A stretch of 5,191 nucleotides of DNA. It comes from Chlamydiota bacterium (GTDB lineage Bacteria > Chlamydiota > Chlamydiia > Chlamydiales > SM23-39). The stretch covers positions 1 through 5,191 of the forward strand of contig DAIDIM010000183.1 in assembly GCA_027459365.1 (NCBI GenBank), given 5' to 3'. The position numbers were made by a program, and so were the translations under genes. The notes beneath the pieces were generated by a model that worked only from the letters and a program-made list of their open reading frames with translations, ran no database searches and was not told the origin of the DNA. The first letter of the stretch is position 1. Each line of letters begins with the position of its first letter. Shown here piece by piece: positions 1 to 5,149 of this stretch.

Positions 1-1913
1 AGAGGGACAGCTTGACGTTGCATGTTCGAGCCCATGAGTGCGCGGTTGGCGTCATCATGTTCAAGAAATGGAATCAATCCAGCGACGATCGATACCAGCT
101 GCTTTGACGATACGTCCATGTGGGTAATTTTCGTCGTCTCAATCTCCATCGGCTCACCTCTTTGGTGCGCCCAGCAGAGATCTTCAGTAAACATATTTTG
201 CTCATCGAGATTCGTCGATGCTTGTGTGATCACATAGTCTGCTTCCTGATCGGCAGTCATGTATTCGATCTCTTCGGTCACAATACCATCTCGAACAATA
301 CGGTATGGTGTCTCGATAAAGCCGAATTCATTGATCTTCGCAAATGTTGAAAGAGAGGTGATCAAACCAATGTTTGGTCCCTCAGGCGTTTCAATTGGGC
401 AAATACGTCCATAGTGAGATGCATGAACGTCACGAACTTCAAAGCCTGCTCTTTCGCGGTTCAAACCACCAGGCCCAAGGCATGACAATCTCCGTTTATG
501 GGTCAACTCAGAAATTGGGTTTGTTTGATCCATAAATTGAGATAGCTGTGATCTTCCGAAAAAGTCTTTCAATACCCCAGCTAACCCCTTCGCAGAGACA
601 ATCTTTCCTGGAGTCATTGTGTCGGATGAGAAATCAAAAAGATTCATCCTCTCTTTAATGATTTTCTCCATTCGAGCAAGACCAATACGGCATTGGTTCT
701 GGATCAATTCACCAACTGAGCGAACTCTACGATTGCCCAGGTGGTCAATATCATCGATATGCGCTTGCTCATCACCTAACTTAAGTCGAATCAAATACTT
801 AAGAGCTGCGATGACATCTTCCTTACGCAAGGTGACGACGTTGATCTCTTCATCAGTAATAGGAAGGCCTAGCTTTCGATTGAGCTTATATCGACCCACT
901 CTTCCTAAATTGTAGCGCTTTGGATCAAAGAATAGGCGCATGATCGCAGACCGTGCATTGGATAGAGTTGGCGGTTCACCCGGTCTTATTTTCCGATAAA
1001 AGTCTTTTAAAGCAGACTCATATGAGTCTGTTGTATCTTTGGAAAGCATCTTGATGATCGGATGGGTTTCGTCCGCATCTTCAGCAATTCGTGTTGCTTG
1101 AACACCCTCGTCGAGCATTCTCTTCAGCATCGCTGTCGTTAATTTTTCTCCTGCTTTTCCGAAGACAGACCCTGTCTGCTCATCGACAACATCCTCAGCT
1201 AAAATTTTTCCAACTAGTTTAATGAAGTCCTTTTCTGATTTGATCTTCACCTTCACAGTTTCAAAAAACTCTTCGATAATATCTGCATCTGTAGAGTAGC
1301 CAAGTGTACGAACAAATGTGGATGCCAAAATTTTTCTTCGACGCTTCTTACGGTCGATGTAAATATAAATGAGATCGTTACTATCAAATGATGCTTCGAG
1401 CCAACTTCCACGATATGGGATCATTCGGAATGAATAGATCATCATCCCTTTTGGATGACGCTCTTGCTCATAAGAAAGTCCCGGAGACCTGTGTAATTGA
1501 GACACAATCACACGCTCAGCTCCATTGATAATGAATGTCCCTTTATCGGTCATGACTGGGATCGTTCCCATGTAGACCTCTTCCTCTTTAATCCCCGTTT
1601 CATCGGTTAAGCGGAATTTGACTTTCATTGTGACGTTGTAGGAAATCCCTCGACGAATGCATTCTTCAGGAGAGTATTTTGGGACACCCAGATTATAAGA
1701 GATGAATTCCAGAACCGTCTTTTCATCGTAAGACTTGATAGGGAAAATTTCGCTAAAAACTTCTTGCAACCCGATGTTTTCTCTTTCGTGTGGTAGCAAA
1801 TGAGATTGAAGAAATTGGTTGTAAGACTTGATTTGAATTTCAATCAAGTTAGGAAGATCAATGATCTCTTCTCTCTCGCGAAAACTCACCCGCTTTGGCG
1901 GCTTTTTTAACAT
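1..1913 (-). CDS. rpoB: DNA-directed RNA polymerase subunit beta, N-terminal half (partial, 3' end beyond window)
   Basis: RpoB is the large catalytic beta subunit of RNA polymerase; with beta' it forms the active-site cleft and carries the rifampicin pocket. I translated all 637 codons present and found one open frame with no stop or frameshift. It starts MLKKPPKRVSF and is still open at the left edge. Recognisable blocks, in order, are NLIEIQIKSY (about residues 22-31), the fork/lobe block INGAERVIVSQLHRSPG, RGSWLEASFD, the lobe region with DRKKRRRKIL, DDIDHLGNRRVRSVGE, the rifampicin region SQLSQFMDQTNP to HKRRLSCLGPGG (residues 455-482), CPIETPEGPNIGLI, and DDANRALMGSNMQRQAVPL at the edge. 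Numbering runs 54 behind E. coli here, mostly because the insertion region between about E. coli residues 225 and 343 is shorter. Residues equivalent to E. coli Q513, D516, H526, R529, S531 and L533 are the wild-type, drug-sensitive ones; the E. coli A532 equivalent is Cys478. The start is fixed by AGAAGGAG at 1922-1929, 8 nt upstream. About half the expected protein is present. Confidence 0.98.
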   Translation of the reverse strand, partial: MLKKPPKRVSFREREEIIDLPNLIEIQIKSYNQFLQSHLLPHERENIGLQEVFSEIFPIKSYDEKTVLEFISYNLGVPKYSPEECIRRGISYNVTMKVKFRLTDETGIKEEEVYMGTIPVMTDKGTFIINGAERVIVSQLHRSPGLSYEQERHPKGMMIYSFRMIPYRGSWLEASFDSNDLIYIYIDRKKRRRKILASTFVRTLGYSTDADIIEEFFETVKVKIKSEKDFIKLVGKILAEDVVDEQTGSVFGKAGEKLTTAMLKRMLDEGVQATRIAEDADETHPIIKMLSKDTTDSYESALKDFYRKIRPGEPPTLSNARSAIMRLFFDPKRYNLGRVGRYKLNRKLGLPITDEEINVVTLRKEDVIAALKYLIRLKLGDEQAHIDDIDHLGNRRVRSVGELIQNQCRIGLARMEKIIKERMNLFDFSSDTMTPGKIVSAKGLAGVLKDFFGRSQLSQFMDQTNPISELTHKRRLSCLGPGGLNRERAGFEVRDVHASHYGRICPIETPEGPNIGLITSLSTFAKINEFGFIETPYRIVRDGIVTEEIEYMTADQEADYVITQASTNLDEQNMFTEDLCWAHQRGEPMEIETTKITHMDVSSKQLVSIVAGLIPFLEHDDANRALMGSNMQRQAVP

Positions 1914-1921
1914 GAAATTCG

Positions 1922-1929
1922 CTCCTTCT
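1922..1929 (-). promoter_or_regulatory. Ribosome binding site of rpoB
   Basis: On the minus strand AGAAGGAG lies 8 nt before the ATG at 1913-1911. It is one of the strongest Shine-Dalgarno matches in the window. It supports independent translation initiation of rpoB, which is separated from rplL by 169 nt and so cannot rely on close translational coupling. Confidence 0.85.
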
Positions 1930-1987
1930 ATAGGATAGGTATAAAATCAAATAAGCAAAACATAATCGCTTTGCAAAAATAAACATG

Positions 1988-2026
1988 ATCTCGACTTATG
2001 TACACAAAAACATACAAAGACGAGAT
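1988..2026 (-). other. Second stem-loop in the rplL-rpoB spacer
   Basis: Reading the minus strand, ATCTCG (2026-2021) pairs perfectly with CGAGAT (1993-1988). Inside it, TATGT (2014-2010) can pair with ACATA (2001-1997), separated from the outer stem by a 6/3 internal loop, with a T-rich apical loop. It directly abuts the stem-loop at 2027-2059, so the two could stack. The helices are short and A/U-rich inside, so this structure is much less certain than its neighbour. No function can be read from it directly. Confidence 0.4.
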
Positions 2027-2059
2027 AAGCAGAAGACAACCAAAGGCAATCTTCTGCTT
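2027..2059 (-). other. Stem-loop in the rplL-rpoB spacer (candidate attenuator or RNase III site)
   Basis: On the minus strand AAGCAGAAGA (2059-2050) and TCTTCTGCTT (2036-2027) form a perfect 10-bp stem with a 13-nt loop. The loop has a further two-pair CC/GG possibility. It begins 23 nt after the rplL stop. The bases after the stem (ATCTCGTCTTTG) are not a proper T-tract, and the nearest T-run (2010-2006) is too far away, so it does not look like a full intrinsic terminator. In E. coli the same spacer holds a partial terminator and an RNase III cleavage site that set the rpoB to ribosomal-protein ratio. An analogous role here is inferred from position. Confidence 0.6.
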
Positions 2060-2082
2060 TCAAAATCAGCTCTTCAAGACGC

Positions 2083-2472
2083 TTAGATCCCTTTAAGGGT
2101 CACTTTTGCGCCAGCTGTAGTTAGCTTCTTCTGGATCTCTTCTGCTTCTGCTTTTGGTGCAGATGCTTTGATCTCTTTTGGAGCGCCTTCTACAATATCT
2201 TTTGCTTCTTTCAAGCCAAGACCTGTCACTTCACGAACTGCTTTAATCACAGAAATTTTCTTGTCATCTGGAATTGGTCCTTCGAGAATGACTTTGAATT
2301 CTGTAAATTCAGCAGCAGGCGCAGCGGCAGCGCCAGCAGCAGCCGGTGCAGCAGCTGAAGCGACAGCAGCCTTAACGCCCCACTTATTTTCTAACATTTC
2401 TTTAAGCTTTGCCATATCGAGTACAGACAGTTGGCTTAAGCTTTCTACGAGATTTTCAAGACTTGCGGACAT
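2083..2472 (-). CDS. rplL: 50S ribosomal protein L7/L12
   Basis: L7/L12 is the multicopy acidic stalk protein that recruits translational GTPases such as EF-Tu and EF-G to the ribosome. The 129-residue product has the normal three parts. A helical N-terminal dimerisation domain covers about residues 1-33 (LENLVESLSQLSVLDMAKLKEMLE). An Ala/Pro-rich flexible hinge covers about 35-55. The globular C-terminal factor-binding domain covers about 57-129, with FKVILEG, KKISVIKAVREVTGLGLKEAKDIVE and the usual end AGAKVTLKGI. The DNA of the hinge is markedly GC-rich because of Ala codons, not because of transfer. AGGAG at 2479-2483 lies 6 nt before the ATG. The gene follows rplJ after 31 nt, as expected because L10 and L12 form one complex; L12 is needed in several copies, so its own strong RBS makes sense. 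Confidence 0.98.
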   Translation of the reverse strand: MSASLENLVESLSQLSVLDMAKLKEMLENKWGVKAAVASAAAPAAAGAAAAPAAEFTEFKVILEGPIPDDKKISVIKAVREVTGLGLKEAKDIVEGAPKEIKASAPKAEAEEIQKKLTTAGAKVTLKGI

Positions 2473-2503
2473 ATTGTTCTCCTAAAACTTTATACTTTTT
2501 TCA

Positions 2504-2992
2504 TTAAGACGGATTTTGATTTCCCTTTGCTTCCAAACAGAAAAGCAATTGCGACATCGGCGATGTAAATAGTGCGATCATAATCGCTCTCATTTCATCG
2601 ATTCCTGGCAGCTTAGAAAGCATCTCAAGTTCTGCTCCCGGGACGATTTTCCCTTCTATAGAACCACAGAGAACTTCAAAAATCTTACCATTTGCTTCAG
2701 AAAATTCAAACATTGCTTTTGCCGAGCCCATAGCGTCTGTTTGATTCACGAAACAAACTCCTACATGGCCCTGGATTAGCGACTCGTCTAATTTCACACC
2801 AGAAAGTGTGGCAGCTTTTATAAATACACGCTTAGGCACGACTTCAAAGGTGCTCCCCTTTTTCGCGATCATGTCACGAAATTGCCAAGAAACATTTGGC
2901 TCGAGTTTGCTATAGCGGGTAATGATCATTGCTTTGGAAGCGTCAATTAATTCTTTAATTCCTTCCAAAAGAAGCGGCTTTTCTTTTCTCAT
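2504..2992 (-). CDS. rplJ: 50S ribosomal protein L10
   Basis: L10 anchors the L12 dimers to 23S rRNA at the base of the ribosome stalk. The 162-residue product starts MRKEKPLLLEGIKELIDASK. It has the L10 N-terminal rRNA-binding domain (about 1-100), with MIITRYSKLEPN at about 22-33 and VVPKRVFIKAA at about 51-61 in place of the common VKNTL-type block. A C-terminal segment (about 128-162, LPGIDEMRAIMIALFTSPMSQLLFCLEAKG) is about as long as the E. coli L12-binding helix, so it probably carries two L12 dimers. I chose the ATG at 2992 because GGAG (2999-3002) is correctly spaced and the rplA stop ends 1 nt earlier. An in-frame ATG at 3025 would overlap rplA by about 30 bases and add a non-L10-like extension. 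The 1-nt junction with rplA implies translational coupling. Confidence 0.96.
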   Translation of the reverse strand: MRKEKPLLLEGIKELIDASKAMIITRYSKLEPNVSWQFRDMIAKKGSTFEVVPKRVFIKAATLSGVKLDESLIQGHVGVCFVNQTDAMGSAKAMFEFSEANGKIFEVLCGSIEGKIVPGAELEMLSKLPGIDEMRAIMIALFTSPMSQLLFCLEAKGNQNPS

Positions 2993-2993
2993 G

Positions 2994-3695
2994 CTATGCT
3001 CCGAGTTGCAAAGATTGAAGATCAATTTTCAAACCAGGACCCATGGTCGTGGAGAGATACAAAGCTCGAAGGAACACTCCTTTCGAACTTGCAGGCTTTG
3101 CACGGAGAATGGATTGTAAAAGTGGCATGAGGTTTTCTGACAGCTGATCCTCTTTGAAAGAAATTCTTCCAACAGACACATTGATATTCCCAGTCTTATC
3201 AACTTTAAACTCAATTTTACCCGCTTTCGCCTCTTTTACAGCCTTCCCAATATCACTCGTGACGGTTCCCGCTTTTGGCGTCGGCATAAGACCGCGAGGA
3301 CCCAAAACCTTACCGAGCTTTCCAACCTCACGCATCATATCTGGAGTTGAAATCAATACAGAAAAATCTGTCCAACCCCCTTTGATTTGCTCGATGAGCT
3401 CGTCCGCTCCAGCGAATTCTGCACCAGCACTTAGAGCTTCTTTCACCTTATCGCCTTTCGCAATCACCACAACTTTGATTTCTCGCCCTGTACCATGAGG
3501 AAGAGAAACAGTCCCGCGCACTTGTTGATCAGATTTTTTCACATCAACGCCAACGCTTAGGGCAACGTTCAAAGATTGATCAAATTTTGTTGGAGGGCAT
3601 TGCTTCAATATTCGAATCGCCTCTCCCAAAGGATAAACCTTATTACGGTCAACCATTTGGTCAATTTGGCGCATTCTTTTAGATCGATTTGCCAT
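2994..3695 (-). CDS. rplA: 50S ribosomal protein L1
   Basis: L1 forms the mobile arm that binds 23S rRNA next to the E site and helps eject deacylated tRNA. In many bacteria it also represses its own rplK-rplA mRNA. The 233-residue product has the expected length. The family signature GKLGKVLGPRGLMPTPKAGT is at about 125-144, and the C-terminal STTMGPG places Thr217 and Met218 at the positions known to contact RNA in other L1 proteins. VDKTGNINVSVG (about 165-176) is also typical. I chose the ATG at 3695, giving MANRSKRMRQ, because GGAGGG (3701-3706) lies 5 nt upstream. The in-frame ATG at 3713 lies inside rplK and has no RBS in place. rplK ends 1 nt before this start. The stop is TAG, 1 nt from the rplJ ATG. 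Confidence 0.97.
   Translation of the reverse strand: MANRSKRMRQIDQMVDRNKVYPLGEAIRILKQCPPTKFDQSLNVALSVGVDVKKSDQQVRGTVSLPHGTGREIKVVVIAKGDKVKEALSAGAEFAGADELIEQIKGGWTDFSVLISTPDMMREVGKLGKVLGPRGLMPTPKAGTVTSDIGKAVKEAKAGKIEFKVDKTGNINVSVGRISFKEDQLSENLMPLLQSILRAKPASSKGVFLRALYLSTTMGPGLKIDLQSLQLGA
2999..3002 (-). promoter_or_regulatory. Ribosome binding site of rplJ, inside the rplA 3' end
   Basis: GGAG on the minus strand lies 6 nt before the rplJ ATG at 2992. It sits in the last codons of rplA (GGA GCA TAG), so ribosomes finishing L1 pass directly over it. It decides the rplJ start against the longer frame opening at 3025. Confidence 0.7.
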
Positions 3696-3696
3696 A

Positions 3697-4125
3697 TTAT
3701 CCCTCCACGACATCTACGCCCATAGAACGGGCAGTGCCTGCAATCATCAACTCAGCCGCTTCTTGCGATACAATGCGCATATCTTCAATTTTTTGCTTCG
3801 CAATTTTTTTGACCTGAGAACGAGTGAGTTTGCCAACCTTGTCTCGATTTGGAATTTTAGAACCCGACTCAATTCCAAGTTCTTTCAAAATCATTCGAGA
3901 AACAGGAGGTTGACGAGTCACAAAAGTAAAACTTTTGTCAGCATAAACGTTGATAATGACAGGGAGGATATCTCCCCCTTTATCTTGCGTTCTCGCGTTA
4001 AATTCTTTACAGAATGCCATGATATTCACACCAGCAGATCCGAGTGCCGGACCAATCGGAGGCGCTGGATTTGCCTTCCCTGCTGGAATTTGTAACTTGA
4101 CAACTTTAACTAGCTTTTTCGCCAT
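3697..4125 (-). CDS. rplK: 50S ribosomal protein L11
   Basis: L11 binds the GTPase-associated centre of 23S rRNA with L10/L12. It is the thiostrepton target region and is needed in many bacteria for RelA-type sensing of uncharged tRNA. The 142-residue product equals the E. coli length. The N-terminal domain shows KLQIPAGKANPAPPIGPALG, with Pro22 and Pro26 at the classic thiostrepton-contact positions, then GVNIMAFCKEFNART. The C-terminal rRNA-binding domain (about 72-142) contains PPVSRMILKELG and ends in GTARSMGVDV. The start at 4125 has AAGGA (4130-4134) 4 nt upstream. It lies 58 nt after nusG, the widest gap between coding genes upstream of rplL, and that gap may hold a promoter. The rplK end overlaps the RBS of rplA, which couples the two. 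Confidence 0.98.
   Translation of the reverse strand: MAKKLVKVVKLQIPAGKANPAPPIGPALGSAGVNIMAFCKEFNARTQDKGGDILPVIINVYADKSFTFVTRQPPVSRMILKELGIESGSKIPNRDKVGKLTRSQVKKIAKQKIEDMRIVSQEAAELMIAGTARSMGVDVVEG
3701..3706 (-). promoter_or_regulatory. Ribosome binding site of rplA, inside the rplK 3' end
   Basis: GGAGGG on the minus strand is 5 nt before the ATG at 3695. It lies in the last sense codons of rplK (GTG GAG GGA TAA). It selects the 3695 start for L1 over the upstream in-frame ATG at 3713. Confidence 0.8.
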
Positions 4126-4156
4126 ATTTTCCTTCTTGAGTGTTAACGAGAGTCAT

Positions 4157-4162
4157 TTTATA
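4157..4162 (-). promoter_or_regulatory. Possible -10 element of an rplK promoter
   Basis: The nusG-rplK gap contains TATAAA (extended TATAAAAT) on the minus strand, 31 nt before the rplK ATG. No convincing TTGACA-like -35 lies about 17 nt upstream. E. coli has a separate L11 promoter at this place, which makes the position suggestive. The sequence evidence alone is weak in AT-leaning DNA. Confidence 0.22.
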
Positions 4163-4183
4163 CTTTCTCTCTCCTCACTTTTA

Positions 4184-4729
4184 TTAGCTCGCGTTTTCAG
4201 CAGTGGATTGTTCCACTTGCCAAAACTCGAGATCATCTACGCGGGTATCGCGACCAAAAATGGATACGGATACGCTAAGTCTTCCCCTTTCATAGTTCAC
4301 ATCTGTGACAACGCCTACAAAATTGACAAACACTCCATCCACAATCTTGACCCGATCTCCCACTTCTACTTTGTGCTTTTGAACGACCCCTTTTTGACGG
4401 TCCGCAAGCTCATTCATAATATCTTGGATCTCTTTCTCAGAGAGAGCAACAGGGTTTTCTCCTCCAAGAAAATCGATTACGCCTGGAGTATCTTTTACAT
4501 ACGCCATCGCTTCATCATTGATTTCCATTTTTACCAGAATGTAGCCAGGCCACATCCTTTTTTCGCTAATTCTCTGCTGACCACGCTTCACTTCAGCCAC
4601 ATTTTCAGAAGGGATCAAAATTTCTGAAATAAATTCCTTTACCCCTTTGGCGTCGAGATATTCTTCAAGGGCTTTTTTTACCTTTTTTTCATGACTCGAC
4701 ATAACTTGTACAACATACCATTTATGCAT
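4184..4729 (-). CDS. nusG: Transcription termination/antitermination protein NusG
   Basis: NusG binds the clamp of RNA polymerase through its NGN domain and contacts ribosomal protein S10 or Rho through its KOW domain, affecting pausing and linking transcription with translation. The 181-residue product matches the E. coli length. The NGN domain (about 1-115) begins HKWYVVQVMSSHEKKVKKALEE and contains MWPGYILVKMEI (59-70) and VKDTPGVIDFLGG (78-90). The KOW domain (about 121-175) shows VEVGDRVKIVDGVFVNFVG, RLSVSVSIFGR (150-160) and the ending DDLEFWQVE. The start at 4729 is set by homology and by GGTGATC just upstream. Earlier in-frame ATGs, to 4882, lie inside secE and give an unrelated extension. 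secE ends 5 nt before it, so the two are probably translated together. Confidence 0.97.
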   Translation of the reverse strand: MHKWYVVQVMSSHEKKVKKALEEYLDAKGVKEFISEILIPSENVAEVKRGQQRISEKRMWPGYILVKMEINDEAMAYVKDTPGVIDFLGGENPVALSEKEIQDIMNELADRQKGVVQKHKVEVGDRVKIVDGVFVNFVGVVTDVNYERGRLSVSVSIFGRDTRVDDLEFWQVEQSTAENAS

Positions 4730-4732
4730 AGA

Positions 4733-4739
4733 GATCACC
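4733..4739 (-). promoter_or_regulatory. Ribosome binding site of nusG overlapping the secE stop
   Basis: On the minus strand GGTGATC is a seven-base complement to the extreme 3' end of 16S rRNA (GATCACC), rather than to the usual CCTCC core. It contains the secE TGA stop, and its last base is 3 nt before the nusG ATG. It is an unusual, downstream-shifted Shine-Dalgarno that decides the nusG start and suggests secE-nusG coupling. Confidence 0.6.
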
Positions 4740-4959
4740 CAAATATCATCCGAAGAATCGCTGTCATTCCATCCAACGCACCACGGATAATCAAATCGAC
4801 TCCGTAGATTGCAAAACCAAAGAAAAAGGTCGCAAGAATCACCGCTTTTGTACAAAAAAGCAATTCTGGCTTTGAAGTCCAATTCACTTTTTTCAGCTCA
4901 TTGATCACTTCTCGAAAATAGGAAAGTTTTTTCTTCTCAACTGTCGTTATCGTAGACAT
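4735..4959 (-). CDS. secE: Preprotein translocase subunit SecE
   Basis: SecE is the small essential subunit that clamps the SecY channel in the inner membrane for protein export and insertion. The 74-residue product is of the short, single-span type. A cytoplasmic amphipathic segment (about 12-33) with FREVINELKKVNWTSKPEL is followed by one hydrophobic span (about 37-59). E. coli SecE, by contrast, has three spans. The near-invariant SecE motif KKVxWPs is present as KKVNWTSK, with Thr28 where Pro is usual. GAGGG (4967-4971) is 7 nt before the ATG. The start is only 23 nt from the tRNA-Trp 3' end. The neighbour nusG confirms the conserved secE-nusG pair. Identity rests on the motif, topology and position together. 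Confidence 0.94.
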   Translation of the reverse strand: MSTITTVEKKKLSYFREVINELKKVNWTSKPELLFCTKAVILATFFFGFAIYGVDLIIRGALDGMTAILRMIFG

Positions 4960-4982
4960 TTTGTTTCCCTCAAATTAGAACT

Positions 4983-5055
4983 CGAGTGCGGAGGGACTCG
5001 AACCCCCGACCGGCGACTTTGGAGATCGCTGCTCTACCAACTGAGCTACACACCC
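4983..5055 (-). tRNA. trpT: tRNA-Trp (anticodon CCA)
   Basis: A 73-nt cloverleaf folds on the minus strand. The acceptor is GGGTGTG with CGCACTC (two G-T wobbles). The D arm is GCTC/GAGC. The anticodon stem is GCGAT/GTCGC with loop CTCCAAA, whose CCA anticodon lies at 5020-5022. A 5-nt variable loop and a T arm GGGGG-TTCGAGT-CCCTC follow. The discriminator base is G73, as expected for tryptophan. The 3' CCA is not encoded (the gene continues AGTTCT), so a CCA-adding enzyme is required. TGA is used as a stop by secE, so tryptophan is read only from UGG here. The tRNA sits between the tuf terminator and secE with no terminator after it, so it is probably cut from the same transcript as secE-nusG. 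Confidence 0.97.
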
Positions 5056-5078
5056 ACTAACAATGGTTAACCCCAAAT

Positions 5079-5105
5079 AAAATAGCTCTGCCCCTCTCTT
5101 GACAA
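5079..5105 (-). promoter_or_regulatory. Possible promoter for the trpT-secE-nusG transcript
   Basis: On the minus strand TTGTCA (5105-5100, five of six to TTGACA) and TATTTT (5084-5079, four of six to TATAAT) are 15 nt apart, which is shorter than the optimal 17. It would start transcription near 5072, leaving a leader of roughly 17 nt before the tRNA. The -35 lies in the loop and 3' arm of the tuf terminator, so the two signals would overlap. A promoter is expected between a strong terminator and the tRNA, but this exact choice is tentative. Confidence 0.3.
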
Positions 5106-5125
5106 AAGACAAGAGAAAGGCAAAG
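5081..5125 (-). terminator. Intrinsic terminator after tuf
   Basis: On the minus strand CTTTGCCTTTCTCTTG (5125-5110) pairs along all 16 positions with CAAGAGAGGGGCAGAG (5101-5086), with three G-U wobbles. The loop is 8 nt (TCTTTTGT), and the T-rich tract CTATTTTATTT follows. The wobbles become A-C mismatches in a plus-strand transcript, so the structure is built for minus-strand RNA. It lies 24 nt after the tuf stop codon and separates tuf from the tRNA-Trp/secE transcription unit. Confidence 0.85.
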
Positions 5126-5149
5126 AAATTTCGGTCAATCTATCTAAAA

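Noticed and set aside
619..915. Plus-strand open frame of 98 codons
   Set aside because: It lies wholly antisense to the continuous, conserved rpoB reading frame.
1625..1843. Minus-strand open frame of 72 codons
   Set aside because: It is another frame of the rpoB coding strand; the rpoB frame itself gives fully conserved beta-subunit sequence here.
1930..1965. Promoter-like bases before rpoB (TTGCTT with TATACC or TATAGA)
   Set aside because: Spacings are about 8 or 20 nt rather than about 17 and the matches are weak. Such elements arise by chance in AT-rich spacers, and rpoB is normally transcribed from upstream.
2312..2372. GC-rich, repetitive GCA/GCC tract that might be a tandem repeat or foreign DNA
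   Set aside because: It encodes the normal Ala/Pro-rich flexible hinge of L7/L12; the composition follows from the protein.
2168..2485. Plus-strand open frame of 105 codons with an Ala-rich stretch
   Set aside because: It is the antisense shadow of rplL; the Ala run mirrors the GC-rich hinge codons of L12.
4148..4173. GAGAG/CTCTC inverted repeat in the nusG-rplK gap as a terminator
   Set aside because: The stem is only 5 bp with a 16-nt loop and no following T-tract on the minus strand; an operon break here would also split a conserved gene string.
3950..4627. Plus-strand open frame of 225 codons
   Set aside because: It runs antisense across nusG, the nusG-rplK gap and rplK. The translation looks like low-complexity shadow sequence without any known domain, and both sense genes are unmistakable.
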